A stretch of DNA of 64,000 bases from Bradyrhizobium sp. LLZ17 (GCF_041200145.1 NZ_CP165734.1:2852001-2916000); one strand, 5' to 3'; positions 47,841 to 59,143 are shown, numbered from the stretch's first letter. Numbers and translations are program-made. The notes: generated by a model from the letters alone, not told the origin.

Positions 47841-48840
47841 GTTGCCGGCTTGCTCTTGCCAGAGTCGGCGGCCGGCTTGGCCGCCGGCGCGGCGGGGTTC
47901 TCCTGATCGTCGGCCCCATCCTTGCTGCCCCCTGACTTGGCCGCGACCTCGCGGGGCGGCGCCTCCTCAGGGCGCTCGGCCGGCAGCAGGGGGCAACCTG
48001 CGGCAAGGGGTCCCAGACGTTCCACTGGCAGATCCGGTAGTCGTTGCGGCGCTGCGCCAGGTCGAGGTGGATGTGGTCCTCGTGATACCAGTCCGAGCCC
48101 GGGCCGAGCACAGTGGAAAAGCGCGAGCAGACCGAATGCAGCACCCGCTCGCGGACGTCGCGTGACAGGGTGCGGTCGGTCAGGCCGAGCGACTGCCCAT
48201 TGGCAAGCTTGATCGCGCGGACATCGAGCGCGTTGGCCTTGCCGTGCTCGGACAGCATCGCGCCGGCGACGCGGTTGCGGCCGCGGCATTCGAAGCTATC
48301 GAAATTGTCGAGGTCGCTGATGGTCGAGCCGAGGCTTGCGGCCACCGGCACCATGTCCGAACGCACCCAATCCGCGACGGCTGATGCCATGGTGCAGCGA
48401 AGGATCGCCGCTGGCTTGACCGCGACCTTGCGCTTGTCCGGCAGCACGATGGCTTCCAGCCGCACCAGATCCTGACCGCCGCAGGCGGCCGGGCCGCGAA
48501 TGTCGGGGATCGAGGGTGCAATCGCGATGTCCTCGGTCAGCGCCAGCCGGCAGGCCGACGCCTGCTTCTCGGGCGCTGGCGCGGGTTCGGCGGCTTTGTC
48601 GGGGGCTGCCTTACCCTCGGCGGTTGGCCCCCCCGGCGAGCCCTGGTCCGAGGCTTTGGGGGCCTCCTCCGGCCGCGGCCTGGGCAGGGGGACCTTGGCT
48701 GAATGAACTGCTCGGCGCGTCCGTGGTGCACCGAAGCCAAAGATATCGAGCGGTGCAGCATATTTTCGCGCGTCCACCGGCTGCGGCAATACAAGCAACA
48801 GCCCGAGCCCGGCGGTAACCATTGCCGGGCGGATGGACAT
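47825..48840 (-). pseudogene. Extensin-like (C-terminal extensin domain) exported protein, one frameshift
   Basis: A signal peptide (MSIRPAMVTAGLGLLLVLPQPVDA) is followed by a proline/alanine-rich linker (about 40-95) and an extensin-like domain with the D,D-peptidase-like motifs SEHGKANALDVRAI and WYHEDHIHLDLA. Near 47997, in a run of five C (minus strand), the frame changes and the lysine/alanine-rich tail continues (EVAAKSGGSKDG to KPATKKRR). Adding one C gives about 339 residues. The domain is common in alphaproteobacteria and probably hydrolyses or binds peptidoglycan. It is convergent with the L,D-transpeptidase gene. Confidence 0.78.
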
Positions 48841-48956
48841 ATAGCCGCGACAAGACCATTTGCGGCGAAAGTCCGGCAGGCTAAAACTCATGCTAAATCT
48901 TTGGCCCAGCGCTGAGAACGATAACAAAGTCCAGCCCACCTCGGAGGAACGTCTGA

Positions 48957-50583
<1,627 letters not shown>

Positions 50584-50595
50584 GGCCACCACCAC

Positions 50596-50677
50596 CGTCA
50601 TGCCCGGGCTTGACCCGGGCATCCACGTCTTCGCGGCAAAAAAGGCGTGGATGGCCGGGTCAAGCCCGGCCATGACG
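50596..50677. repeat. Extragenic inverted repeat (CGTCATGCCCGGG type)
   Basis: The left end CGTCATGCCCGGGCTTGACC is matched by the right end GGTCAAGCCCGGCCATGACG, with inner CATCCACG/CGTGGATG complementarity. It has no ORF, although the frame used by the next gene is open through it. It belongs to the dispersed palindromes of this genome. Confidence 0.85.
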
Positions 50678-50788
50678 ATGCAGCCTTCTGCGGAACTCTT
50701 GAATTTGCCCCCGGGGCGTGGTCTCAACGGCCCAACGTCGCGCCAGATCGGCTGGCACCGTTCCCAAAACCCCGGCAGAGCTCTCCCG

Positions 50789-51643
50789 ATGGCCCGCAGG
50801 TTTTCCGCTCCCTATCAGTCGGAGCCCGTGTCCAGCCTCGCGAGCTGGGCGCGCAATCTGGCCGTGTTCGCGGTGGTGGCGGTGGTGGTGTCGATCATCA
50901 TCGTCCGCTTCGGCTTCCTGGAGATGAAACCGGCGCTCGCGACCTTCTTCGGCGGCCTCGCGATCGCTGCGCTGTCGATCCTGTTCGGTCTGGCCGGCTT
51001 TGCCGCGATCTGGCAGAACGGTTCGCGCGGCATGGCGCGCATCCTGCTCGCCTTTCTGATCGACGGAGTGATCCTGGCCTATCCGGCCTATCTCGGCCTG
51101 CAATATCGCAAGCTGCCGGCGATCCATGACATCACCACCGATCCGATCGACCCGCCGCGCTTCGACGCGCTGGCGCGGCTGCGCAGCAGCGACGGCGCCA
51201 ATCCGGCCGTCTATGCCGGCCTCTATTCGGCCGAGCAGCAGCGCCAGTTCTATCCTGATATCGAGCCGATCGAGCTCGAAATTCCCGTCGACCGCGCCTA
51301 TGCGATCGCGCTCCAGCTCGTCAACAAGCGCAAATGGCTGGTTATCGACGAGCGCGCGCCGCAGCCGCCGCGCCGCATCGGCCGCATCGAAGCGGTGGCG
51401 CGCACGCCGATCATGGGTTTCCGCGAGGATATCTCGATCCGGGTCGTGCCGGATGGCGACGATTCCCGCGTCGATATCCGCTCCGCCTCGCGCTATTTCG
51501 AGAGCGATCTCGGCAGCAACGCCGCGCGCGTGACCAAATTCATCGACGATCTCAACACCGCCGTCGATGCCGACGCGTTGAAGCCGGTGAAGAAGACACC
51601 GGTCGCGCCACCGAAGGCGCCGGCGAAGACGGTGAAGAAGTAG
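50789..51643 (+). CDS. DUF1499 family membrane protein
   Basis: A 284-residue protein with three N-terminal membrane helices (about 22-42, 50-72, and 80-100) and a C-terminal DUF1499 domain with RSASRYFESDLGSNAARVTKFIDDLN. The start MARRFSAPYQ at 50789 is chosen because the upstream open frame crosses the palindromic repeat. The C-terminal tail is Lys/Pro/Ala-rich. DUF1499 is of unknown function; the domain is soluble and predicted to face the periplasm or cytosol. It follows the acyl-CoA synthetase gene after the repeat. Confidence 0.8.
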   Translation: MARRFSAPYQSEPVSSLASWARNLAVFAVVAVVVSIIIVRFGFLEMKPALATFFGGLAIAALSILFGLAGFAAIWQNGSRGMARILLAFLIDGVILAYPAYLGLQYRKLPAIHDITTDPIDPPRFDALARLRSSDGANPAVYAGLYSAEQQRQFYPDIEPIELEIPVDRAYAIALQLVNKRKWLVIDERAPQPPRRIGRIEAVARTPIMGFREDISIRVVPDGDDSRVDIRSASRYFESDLGSNAARVTKFIDDLNTAVDADALKPVKKTPVAPPKAPAKTVKK

Positions 51644-51650
51644 CCCTCTC

Positions 51651-51754
51651 GTCATTCCGGGGCGACGCGAAGCGGCGAGCCCGGAATCCATCGGGCCGCA
51701 GCATCCGCGGATCACTGGATTCCGGGTTCGCGCTTACGCGCGCCCCGGAATGAC
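51651..51754. repeat. Extragenic inverted repeat (GTCATTCCGGGGC type)
   Basis: GTCATTCCGGGGCGACGCGAAG at the left pairs imperfectly with the right end CGCGCGCCCCGGAATGAC. An inner CCGGAATCCA/TGGATTCCGG pair strengthens it. It is the terminator-like separator between two convergent genes. Confidence 0.82.
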
Positions 51755-51759
51755 AGAAG

Positions 51760-52683
51760 CTAGCTCGCCATCCGATAGGTCCCGCCGATCACGGGATCAC
51801 CATCCGTCGCCACCACACCGCGGGCGACGAGGTCTTCCAGATGCGCCAGCACGGAGTAGCCGGCAGCCGTCGTGAGCCTGGGATCAATGCCGATATAGAT
51901 CGCGCGCACCATGGTCGGGATGTCGGTCTCGCCCTTGGCGAGGCGATGCAGGATCGAGGCCTCGCGCGCCTTGCGGTGGCGGATCAGGAAGCGCACGAAG
52001 CGCGGGCCGTCCGGGATCTCCGGGCCGTGGCCGGACAAATAAAGATCCTCGTCGCGCGCCGCGAGCCGGTCGAGCGAGTCCATGTAGTCGATCATCGAGC
52101 CGTCGGGCGGCGCCACGATCGAGGTCGACCAGCCCATCACGTGATCGCCGACGAAGTTGAACTTCCGCTCGGGCCAGGCAAACGCAAGGTGATTGGCGGT
52201 GTGGCCGGGCGTCGCCACCGCCTCGAGCCGCCAGCCATTCCCCTCGACCACGTCGCCATGGGCAATCCTGATATCGGGCGCGAAGTCGCGATCGGCGCCG
52301 GATTCCGGGTTGTGCTTTTCGCTCTCGAAACGCGGGCGCGAGGCGCGATGAGGACCCTCTGCATAGACCGGCGCACCGGTCGCCTGCTTGATCCGCGCCG
52401 TGTTCGGCGAATGGTCACGGTGGGTGTGGGTGACAAGGATGTGCGTCACGGTCTCGCCGCGCACGGCCTCGAGCAGAGCGGCCGCATGCGCCGCATCGTC
52501 CGGGCCGGGATCAATGAGGGCGACCTTGCCCTCGCCCACGATGTAGCTGACCGTGCCGGTAAAGGTGAACGGGCTCGGATTGTTACAGAGCACACGCCGC
52601 ACGCCGGGGCGGACTTGCTCTACGATGCCGGGCTTGAGCGGAAAGTTACGGTTGAACGGGACGTCGTCGGTGTCGGGCATGGG
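51760..52683 (-). CDS. MBL-fold metallo-hydrolase (LACTB2-like)
   Basis: A 307-residue metallo-beta-lactamase-fold protein. The zinc-binding motif HTHRDHSP (near residue 83), a further His in GHTANHL, a metal-bridging Asp in VGDHVMGW, and the distal SGHGPEI are present. The C-terminal winged-helix region (RHRKAREASILHRLAKGETDIPTMVRAIY) is as in the LACTB2/ribonuclease-Z-like subfamily with RNA or thioester substrates. The start MPDTDDVPF is used; GTG at 52707 is less likely. Substrate unknown. Confidence 0.85.
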   Translation of the reverse strand, partial: PMPDTDDVPFNRNFPLKPGIVEQVRPGVRRVLCNNPSPFTFTGTVSYIVGEGKVALIDPGPDDAAHAAALLEAVRGETVTHILVTHTHRDHSPNTARIKQATGAPVYAEGPHRASRPRFESEKHNPESGADRDFAPDIRIAHGDVVEGNGWRLEAVATPGHTANHLAFAWPERKFNFVGDHVMGWSTSIVAPPDGSMIDYMDSLDRLAARDEDLYLSGHGPEIPDGPRFVRFLIRHRKAREASILHRLAKGETDIPTMVRAIYIGIDPRLTTAAGYSVLAHLEDLVARGVVATDGDPVIGGTYRMAS

Positions 52684-52714
52684 ACTTCCTGTGCACTGCA
52701 GCCCCAACCCTCGC

Positions 52715-52752
52715 CGTCATACCCCGCGAAGGCGGGGTATCGCGGACGATGA
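52715..52752. repeat. Short extragenic palindrome
   Basis: CGTCATACCCCGCGAAGGCGGGGTATCGCGGACGATGAC has a core hairpin ATACCCCGC/GCGGGGTAT around GAA. It is the shortest complete member of the GTCAT-type palindrome family seen here. Confidence 0.75.
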
Positions 52753-52787
52753 CAGCTGCGCAAAACAACGGCCACGGAATACCCGGC

Positions 52788-54002
52788 TCAGAAGAACGCC
52801 TGAATGCCGGTAATCGCTCGGCCCAGGATCAGGGCGTGGACGTCGTGGGTGCCCTCGTAGGTGTTGACGGTCTCGAGGTTATGGACGTGCCGCATCACAT
52901 GGTACTCGATCGAGATGCCGTTGCCGCCGTGCATGTCGCGCGCGACGCGGGCGATGTCGAGCGCCTTGCCGCAATTGTTGCGCTTGACGATCGAGATCAT
53001 CTCGGGCGCGAACTTGCCCTCGTCCATCAGGCGGCCGACGCGCAACGAGGCCTGCAGGCCCAGCGCGATCTCGGTCTGCATGTCGGCGAGCTTCTTTTGC
53101 ACGAGCTGGGTCGCGGCCAGCGGCTTACCGAACTGCTTGCGGTCGAGCGTGTACTGGCGGGCGCGATGCATACAGTCCTCGGCGGCGCCAAGCGCGCCCC
53201 AGGAGATGCCATAGCGGGCGCGGTTGAGGCAGCCGAACGGGCCCTTCAGGCCGGACACGTTGGGCAGCAGCGCGTCCTCGGGCACCACCACCCCGTCCAT
53301 CACGACTTCACCGGTGATCGACGCGCGAAGCGACAGCTTGCCGCCGATCTTCGGCGCGGAGAGGCCCTTCATGCCCTTCTCCAGCACGAAGCCGCGGATC
53401 TGATTGTCGTGCGCGGCCGACTTGGCCCAGACCACGAACACGTCGGCGATCGGCGCATTCGAGATCCACATCTTGCTGCCGGTCAGGCGATAGCCGTCGG
53501 AGACCTTCTCGGCGCGGGTCTTCATGCCGGCCGGATCGGAGCCGGCGTCGGGCTCGGTCAGGCCGAAGCAGCCGACCCACTCGCCGCTCGCGAGCTTCGG
53601 CAGGTACTTCTTGCGCTGGTTCTCGTCGCCATAGGCGTAGATCGGATACATCACGAGCGACGATTGCACCGAATTCATCGAGCGGTAGCCGGAATCGACC
53701 CGCTCGATCTCGCGTGCAACCAGGCCGTAGGCGACGTAGCCCGCATTGGCGCAGCCATATTCTTCCGGCAACGTGATGCCGATCAGGCCGAGCTCGCCCA
53801 TCTCGTTGAAGATCTCGCGGTCGGTCTTCTCTTCGAGATAGGCCTTGGCGACGCGCGGCAACAGCTTGTCCTGGGCGTAGGCGCGCGCGGTGTCGCGCAC
53901 CATGCGTTCGTCTTCGGTGAGCTGCTCATCCAGCAGGAACGGATCGTCCCACTGGAAAGAAGCCGAAGCCGGCTTGTCCTTGGCCTGAGGGCGCGCGCTC
54001 AT
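52788..54002 (-). CDS. gcdH: Glutaryl-CoA dehydrogenase
   Basis: A 404-residue acyl-CoA dehydrogenase with all GcdH-type features: an N-terminal helical domain, [20 protein letters not shown] for substrate and FAD binding, [20 protein letters not shown], and the catalytic glutamate in [21 protein letters not shown]. It oxidises and decarboxylates glutaryl-CoA to crotonyl-CoA in lysine, hydroxylysine and tryptophan degradation. Length and start fit the family. It is placed downstream of ribB, 128 bases away, with an extragenic palindrome between. Confidence 0.92.
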   Translation of the reverse strand: MSARPQAKDKPASASFQWDDPFLLDEQLTEDERMVRDTARAYAQDKLLPRVAKAYLEEKTDREIFNEMGELGLIGITLPEEYGCANAGYVAYGLVAREIERVDSGYRSMNSVQSSLVMYPIYAYGDENQRKKYLPKLASGEWVGCFGLTEPDAGSDPAGMKTRAEKVSDGYRLTGSKMWISNAPIADVFVVWAKSAAHDNQIRGFVLEKGMKGLSAPKIGGKLSLRASITGEVVMDGVVVPEDALLPNVSGLKGPFGCLNRARYGISWGALGAAEDCMHRARQYTLDRKQFGKPLAATQLVQKKLADMQTEIALGLQASLRVGRLMDEGKFAPEMISIVKRNNCGKALDIARVARDMHGGNGISIEYHVMRHVHNLETVNTYEGTHDVHALILGRAITGIQAFF

Positions 54003-54087
54003 GAAACGTCCTTTCGTCTGGTTCCGTCAAAATTTGCCCGACAACGTAAAGCGCCGCGGCAACAAGTGCAATTGCATCCTGGCTTCG

Positions 54088-54126
54088 GTCATTCCGGGGC
54101 ACGCATCAGCGCGAACCCGGAATGAC
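54088..54126. repeat. Short extragenic palindrome between ribB and gcdH
   Basis: GTCATTCCGGGGCACGCATCAGCGCGAACCCGGAATGAC: the ends GTCATTCCGGG and CCCGGAATGAC are perfect reverse complements. It lies five bases beyond the ribB stop, so it may act as a transcript end. Confidence 0.8.
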
Positions 54127-54130
54127 GATC

Positions 54131-55207
54131 TCAGGTGTCGAGCTGTTCGTTGGCGACGATCTCGATGCCGAAGCCCGACAATCCCTTGTAGTCGTGCACC
54201 GAGGAGGTGAGATGGCGGATCGAGGTGACGCCGAGATCGCGCAGGATCTGCGCACCGACGCCGACTTCACGCCACTGGCGGTTGCGGTCGGCTTCCGTCG
54301 AGGTCTCGTCGGGCAGCGGCGCCACGGGGACACCGGCCGCGCCATCGCGCAAGTAAACCAGCACGCCGCGACCGGCCTTCTTGAACTGCTCGAGCACGGC
54401 CGCCATGCGCTTGTGGCCGGTGAAGATGTCCTTGACGATGTTCGGCTTATGGAATCGCGTCAGCACGTTCTTGCCGTCCCCGACGCCGTTATAGACGAAG
54501 GCGACGTGGGCGATGGAATCGAACGGCGAACGATAGGCATAGCCCTGCAAGGGGCCGATCGGGCTTTCGGTAACGAAGGTGGAGACCCGCTCGATCAGCT
54601 TCTCGCGCACCTGGCGATAGGCGATCATGTCGGCAATCGTGACATGCTTCAGCTTGTGCTGGGCCGCGAAGCGGGCGACCTGTTCGCCCTTCATCACGCT
54701 GCCGTCGTCGTTCATCAACTCGCTGATGACGCCGACCGGAGGCAGGCCGGAGAGCTTGCAGAGATCGACCGCGGCCTCGGTATGGCCGGAGCGCAGAAGC
54801 ACGCCGCCGTCCTTGGCGATCAGCGGGAAGATGTGGCCGGGCCGGGCGAAATCGTTGGCGCCGGCATTGGGATTGGACAGCGCGCGGCAACACGAGGCGC
54901 GCTCCTCGGCGGAGATGCCGGTGCCGCCGTCGGGCTTGTAGTCGATCGAGACCGTGAATGCGGTGGTGTGGGCGGAATCGTTGTGGGCGACCATCGGATC
55001 GAGCCGCAGCCGGCGCGCGTCCTCGGTGGTGATCGGCGCGCAGACGATGCCGGAGGTGTGGCGGATGATGAAGGCCATCTTTTCCGCCGTGCAGAATGAG
55101 GCGGCGACGATCAAATCGCCCTCGCCCTCGCGGTCCTCGTCATCGGTCACGACAACGAGCTCGCCCCGGGCAAAGGCTTGCAAAACTTCCTGAACGGTAT
55201 CGGGCAT
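54131..55207 (-). CDS. ribB: 3,4-dihydroxy-2-butanone 4-phosphate synthase with degenerate GTP cyclohydrolase II half
   Basis: The N-terminal 205 residues carry the complete RibB active site: DDEDREGEGDLIVAA, the RPGHIFPLIA segment and SGHTEAAVDLCKLSGL. This domain makes 3,4-dihydroxy-2-butanone 4-phosphate for riboflavin. The C-terminal part (206-358) aligns in position with GTP cyclohydrolase II, but the zinc-binding cysteines and the arginine of the canonical enzyme are missing (the segment FTGHKRMAAVLEQF replaces them). It is therefore probably catalytically inactive there. Another ribA is expected elsewhere. No FMN riboswitch was recognised upstream. Confidence 0.88.
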   Translation of the reverse strand: MPDTVQEVLQAFARGELVVVTDDEDREGEGDLIVAASFCTAEKMAFIIRHTSGIVCAPITTEDARRLRLDPMVAHNDSAHTTAFTVSIDYKPDGGTGISAEERASCCRALSNPNAGANDFARPGHIFPLIAKDGGVLLRSGHTEAAVDLCKLSGLPPVGVISELMNDDGSVMKGEQVARFAAQHKLKHVTIADMIAYRQVREKLIERVSTFVTESPIGPLQGYAYRSPFDSIAHVAFVYNGVGDGKNVLTRFHKPNIVKDIFTGHKRMAAVLEQFKKAGRGVLVYLRDGAAGVPVAPLPDETSTEADRNRQWREVGVGAQILRDLGVTSIRHLTSSVHDYKGLSGFGIEIVANEQLDT

Positions 55208-55463
55208 TTCCCAATCTCTATCGGTTATGGGCCGGAGGCTTAGCCGGACTCGGGACCAAGCGCTAGTGTCCTGGACGCAGCCGCATATGCCTGGAGGCCG
55301 CTTCCGGGCAGGCTTTCAGGCTTGCAACCAACATACCCGGCGATAGCAGGCGCGGGGCGCCGAATGGACCTATTCAGAAGCCGGCGATAAGATAAGCCAG
55401 ATCAGCGGTTGCCGGGAGAAATGCGCGAGCCGGCGCAGCATCCAGGCAAAGAGAAGCCAGAGA

Positions 55464-56084
55464 GTGATGTCGGCAATGAGCTCGTGCATGCCAGATCGGT
55501 CCGTTTCGCCGCAGCCCAGAGACCGGGTGCGGCGCGGCAAGCGAGCAATTCCTCACATGCTGGCAGGCCTCGCCGTCGCAACGCTGCTATGCCCGCTCGC
55601 GTCCGCCCTGCCCGCGCTGGCGCAGCCGAAAGTCGATGTCGAGCAGAGTTCTGCCGATTCCCTCACCGCGATGCCCAGGGAGGAGCTGGCCGTCTCCGGC
55701 GGGTTCTACGTGCCGGCTTATTCCAGCGTCGCAATGAGCCAGGGCAAGCTGCGGGTCGATTTCTCGGTGACGCTGAGCATCCACAACGCCTCCGAGACCC
55801 AGGCGCTGGTGGTCAAGCGCATCGCCTATTTCGACACCACCGGCAAACAGGTCGAGAGCTATCTGAAGGCGCCGGTCGCGCTGAAACCGTTGGCCACAGT
55901 TTCGATCTTCATTCCGACCGACGACGTGCGCGGCGGGACCGGGGCCAATTTCATCGTCGACTGGGCCGCTGCCAGCGAGATCGCCGAGCCGGTGGTCGAA
56001 GCCTTGATGGTTGGCGGCGTCGCCAATGCGCACTACGCTTTCATCAGCCAGGGACGTCCGACTCGGACGGCCGGCAAGAAGTAA
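55464..56084 (+). CDS. Exported DUF3124 family protein
   Basis: The 206-residue frame has a signal sequence with hydrophobic core MLAGLAVATLLCPLASALPALA (residues about 32-53) and then the DUF3124 region with FYVPAYSSVAMSQGKLRVDFSVTLSIHNAS and VKRIAYFDTTGKQVESYL. Proteins of this family are of unknown function. The true start could be 55464, 55476 or 55557; only the last leaves a normal-length signal peptide, while the first two add 31 or 27 residues before it. It is divergent from ribB. Confidence 0.72.
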   Translation: MMSAMSSCMPDRSVSPQPRDRVRRGKRAIPHMLAGLAVATLLCPLASALPALAQPKVDVEQSSADSLTAMPREELAVSGGFYVPAYSSVAMSQGKLRVDFSVTLSIHNASETQALVVKRIAYFDTTGKQVESYLKAPVALKPLATVSIFIPTDDVRGGTGANFIVDWAAASEIAEPVVEALMVGGVANAHYAFISQGRPTRTAGKK

Positions 56085-56148
56085 GCAAGAAAGTACCACT
56101 GACCGGCGCAAAGCCGGCAGGGCGACAAAAATGAACGAGGAACGCTCC

Positions 56149-57388
56149 ATGACGTCCAGCTTCGATTTCGCGCCGCTGTTTCCTGCGGGGCTGCCGGCCC
56201 CCTTCTGCGCGCTGGAAGGGTCTCGCCAAATACAGCTTTGTGGGCGGCAACAACGATTCCGAGCAGCTCCCGCTCGACGACCTGATCGAGGCGGCCACTC
56301 TGGCCCTGCGACGCGAAGGCCGGTCGCTTGCGACTTACGGGCTTGCACACGGCCCGCAGGGCTACCTGCCGCTGCGCGAATTCCTCGTCGGCAAGCTGAA
56401 GCGCGATGCTGACATCAGCTGCACAGTCGACGATGTCATGATCGTCTCCGGCTCGTTGCAGGCGCTCGACCTCGTCAATAGCGCGCTGCTGGCGCGCGGT
56501 GACACCGTGATCGTCGAGCAGGAGACCTATCACGGATCGCTTGAACGACTGACGCGACTTGGGGTCGAGACCATCGGTATTCCCCTCGACAAAGACGGCA
56601 TGCGCATGGACGCGTTGGCCGCGACGCTGGCTGACCTGAAGCGCCGCGGCATCCGGCCAAAATACATCTACACGATCCCCACCGTGCAGAACCCGACCGG
56701 CAGCGTCATGCCGGAAAGCCGGCGTGCCGAATTGCTGCGGCTATCGAGCGAAGACGGCGTCCCGATCTTCGAGGACGATTGCTATGCGGACCTCGTCTGG
56801 TCAGGACAGCGACCGCCGGCGATCCACGCGATGAGCCCGAACGGCGGCGTGATCCATATCGGCTCGTTCTCGAAGTCGATCGCGCCGGCACTGCGCGTCG
56901 GCTTCATCGTCGCGCCCTGGGAGGTGATGTCGCGGATGCTGGCGCTGAAGACCGATGCCGGCTCCGGTGCGCTGGAGCAGATGGTGCTTGCCACCTATTG
57001 CCAGCCGCACTTCGCCACCCACGTGCCGGCGCTGGCGAAGGCGCTGCGCACCAAGCTCGACACGCTGATGGAAGCGCTGAACGAGCAGTTCGGGACCGCT
57101 GCCGAGTTCGAGGAGCCAAAAGGCGGCATCTTCCTGTGGGTCAAGCTGCCCGATCAGGTCGATACGCTAAAACTGTATCAAGCTGCGCTCGCCGCCGGCG
57201 TCTCGATCAATCCGGGGCCGGAATGGTCGACCGACAAGATCCATTCCGGCTCGCGGCTGCGGCTGTGCTTTGCCAGCCCCACCCATCAGCAGATCCGCGA
57301 GGGCGTTGCCGTGCTGGCCGAAATCTGCCGCAAGGAATTTGGCGTGCCGGCCCGCAGCGCCAATGTGGAGAAGGCGCAAGCTCAGTAG
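56149..57388 (+). pseudogene. PLP-dependent aminotransferase (class I/II), frameshifted near the N-terminus
   Basis: The catalytic part (frame starting 56240) carries the aminotransferase fold of the LysN/2-aminoadipate type, with YGLAHGPQGYLPLREFL, DCYADLVWSG and the lysine-containing GSFSKSIAPALRVG that should bind PLP. The N-terminus MTSSFDFAPLFPAGLPAP is in another frame and joins after removing one C of a five-C run at 56190-56200 (giving PAPSARWKGLAKYSFVGG). The total is about 413 residues. It probably acts on amino acid or aminoadipate substrates. The neighbour downstream is a dioxygenase gene on the opposite strand. Confidence 0.83.
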
Positions 57389-57402
57389 CCAGCCTCAGTC
57401 CG

Positions 57403-58242
57403 TCAGACCTCAACGTGAAATTCCACGTTGACCTGGCCGCTCCCGGAAGACGGAAAGTATTCGCAGAGCTGCTCGGCATACCAGCCCAGCGCAGCGAACA
57501 GCATGATGGTGTCGGCCATACCGCCTTCGCCATTGCACTTGGCGGCATAGTCCGGAAGCATATCGAGGAATTCGCGATAGCGGCGGTCCCGCCAAAGCTC
57601 GAGCACGCGCAGATCGACCTGACGGTTGAATTCGCTCGCAACCGACGTCCATGCCTCCGGACCAAGCTTCTTGTTGGGCCAGAGCCGGTGCGAGAGCGAG
57701 CCGCTGGCGAGGATCGCCACGCGTTCGCCGGATTTTTCGATGGCCCGGCGGGTCGCTTCGCCGACGATCCGGCTTTCCTCGAACGACGTGAACAGCGGCG
57801 TGGCGACCGAGACCACCTTCGCAAAACCGTCCGGATTCATGTAGTGCATTGGCACGATGGTGCCGTATTCGAGCCCAAGGCTTGCGACCTGGTGCGCGAT
57901 CACGTTGAGACCCGCATCGGCCGCCGTGCCCGCGATCGCCTCGGCAAGTGACGTGTCGCCCGGCAGATCGTAGCGCAGGTCCTGAATCATGTGCGGCGCC
58001 TCGTGGCTGGTGAACGCGCCGCGATGCCGTGCATTGGCATTGATGTGGTAGCCGAAATTGGATAACCAATGGGTGTCGAACACCACGAAGCTGGTGACGC
58101 CGCGCTGCTTCGCCCGTCGCCCGAGTTCGCGCAGTGAATTGACGGCCGGCTCGCGCGCAGCGCGCAAGGGGCTGGCCGGCTGCTCGGACAGCATCAATGA
58201 TGGAACGTGGGTGACCTTGGCCGCCAGCACGAGCTGCCCCAT
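57403..58242 (-). CDS. LigB-family extradiol aromatic-ring dioxygenase
   Basis: A 279-residue protein starting MGQLVLAAKVTHVPSLML, with the class III extradiol features: early THVPS histidine, VVFDTHWLSNFGYHI, and the HQVASLGLEYGTIVPMHYM block with catalytic His. An ASGSLSHRLWP block and C-terminal ALGWYAEQLCEYF follow. These enzymes cleave catecholic substrates using Fe(II); the pattern resembles homoprotocatechuate 2,3-dioxygenase. The start at 58242 follows the XRE regulator gene by 17 bases, so they probably form an operon. Confidence 0.82.
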   Translation of the reverse strand: MGQLVLAAKVTHVPSLMLSEQPASPLRAAREPAVNSLRELGRRAKQRGVTSFVVFDTHWLSNFGYHINANARHRGAFTSHEAPHMIQDLRYDLPGDTSLAEAIAGTAADAGLNVIAHQVASLGLEYGTIVPMHYMNPDGFAKVVSVATPLFTSFEESRIVGEATRRAIEKSGERVAILASGSLSHRLWPNKKLGPEAWTSVASEFNRQVDLRVLELWRDRRYREFLDMLPDYAAKCNGEGGMADTIMLFAALGWYAEQLCEYFPSSGSGQVNVEFHVEV

Positions 58243-58259
58243 GACGGCCACCCCCAGCT

Positions 58260-58532
58260 TCAGGCTGCCTGCTTTTGACTGCCGTGAATGGCCGCGGCCA
58301 GGCGCAGCAACAGGACGATCGACACATTGCCCTTGCCGGCCTCGATCTGGGCGATGTAGCGCTCCGAAATCCCGGACCGGCGGGCAAGCTCGCGCCGTGA
58401 CAGGTCGCAACGCATGCGCGAGGACCTCAAGCGTTCGCCCAGCTCGGCCAGGAACGCCGTCTCGGAATAAGGCGGCACGGCACAGCTTCCCGGCAGCACT
58501 TCGCCCGCGAAATCCACCACTTGATTCAGCAT
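58260..58532 (-). CDS. XRE-family transcriptional regulator
   Basis: A 90-residue protein (from the ATG at 58532) with an XRE helix-turn-helix LGERLRSSRMRCDLSRRELARRSGISERYIAQIEAGKGNVSIVLLLRLAAAI. The domain resembles the N-terminal part of BoxR/BzdR-type regulators of aromatic degradation, but the C-terminal shikimate-kinase-like effector domain is missing. It lies just upstream of the dioxygenase gene, with the same orientation. Alternative starts at 58565 and 58604 would add 11-24 non-conserved residues. It may regulate aromatic-ring cleavage. Confidence 0.7.
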   Translation of the reverse strand: MLNQVVDFAGEVLPGSCAVPPYSETAFLAELGERLRSSRMRCDLSRRELARRSGISERYIAQIEAGKGNVSIVLLLRLAAAIHGSQKQAA

Positions 58533-58690
58533 CGGTCCATCCAATTCGCCTTGCGGAGCCGCCATCCTACCGGGGATCGGGCCGGCCTCATTGACGCGGA
58601 TCAAATTCGCGCGCGATCGGCCGCTGCCGTGGACGATTGCCGACGGGATGCTACACTTTGGAATTGTTCGGGGCGGGGCTTACCGGAAAC

Positions 58691-59143
58691 ATGATGCCTT
58701 ATATGAGCCGCTGGATGACGGCTGCGCTGCTGTGGATTGCGTTTGCGTCGGTGACCCGGGCCGAGTCGCTTGCGGCGACAGTGGAGGGATGGGGCCTGCT
58801 CGGCTCATGGTCGGTCGACTGCGCACTGCCGCCAGGCCGCAACACGGGCGCGCTGCTCACCTACGAGATCAACAAGGACGGCCGGGTGATGTACCGGCGC
58901 AATTTCGGCGAAGCCAAAGACGAGAGCGAGGTCGTGTCCGCCACGGTCAACGCGGAAGGGCTGCTCAATCTGATGGTGTTCTTCCCCTCGCTGCATCAGA
59001 CGCGCGAATTCGGATTGCTGCTCTCGAAAGATGGCAGCCTGCGCGCGATCTATAATCGAAGCGAGCGCGGCGAGTACACGATCAGGGACGGCAAATACGT
59101 CGCGACCGGCGCGCCGACTCCGCCCCAGCGACGTTGCGACTAG
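58691..59143 (+). CDS. Exported hypothetical protein
   Basis: A 150-residue protein with a signal peptide (MMPYMSRWMTAALLWIAFASVTRAES) and a beta-rich mature part containing LGSWSVDCALPPGRN. Two cysteines (in SVDCAL and the final RRCD) could form a disulfide. I do not recognise a named family. The frame is open to 58637, but the ATG at 58691 starts the signal peptide. It is followed by the EcfG promoter of the His-rich gene. Confidence 0.65.
   Translation: MMPYMSRWMTAALLWIAFASVTRAESLAATVEGWGLLGSWSVDCALPPGRNTGALLTYEINKDGRVMYRRNFGEAKDESEVVSATVNAEGLLNLMVFFPSLHQTREFGLLLSKDGSLRAIYNRSERGEYTIRDGKYVATGAPTPPQRRCD

Noticed and set aside
52749..54125. 458-residue plus-strand ORF opposite gcdH
   Set aside because: Antisense shadow with Gly/Ala/Arg bias; the minus strand encodes glutaryl-CoA dehydrogenase with all motifs.
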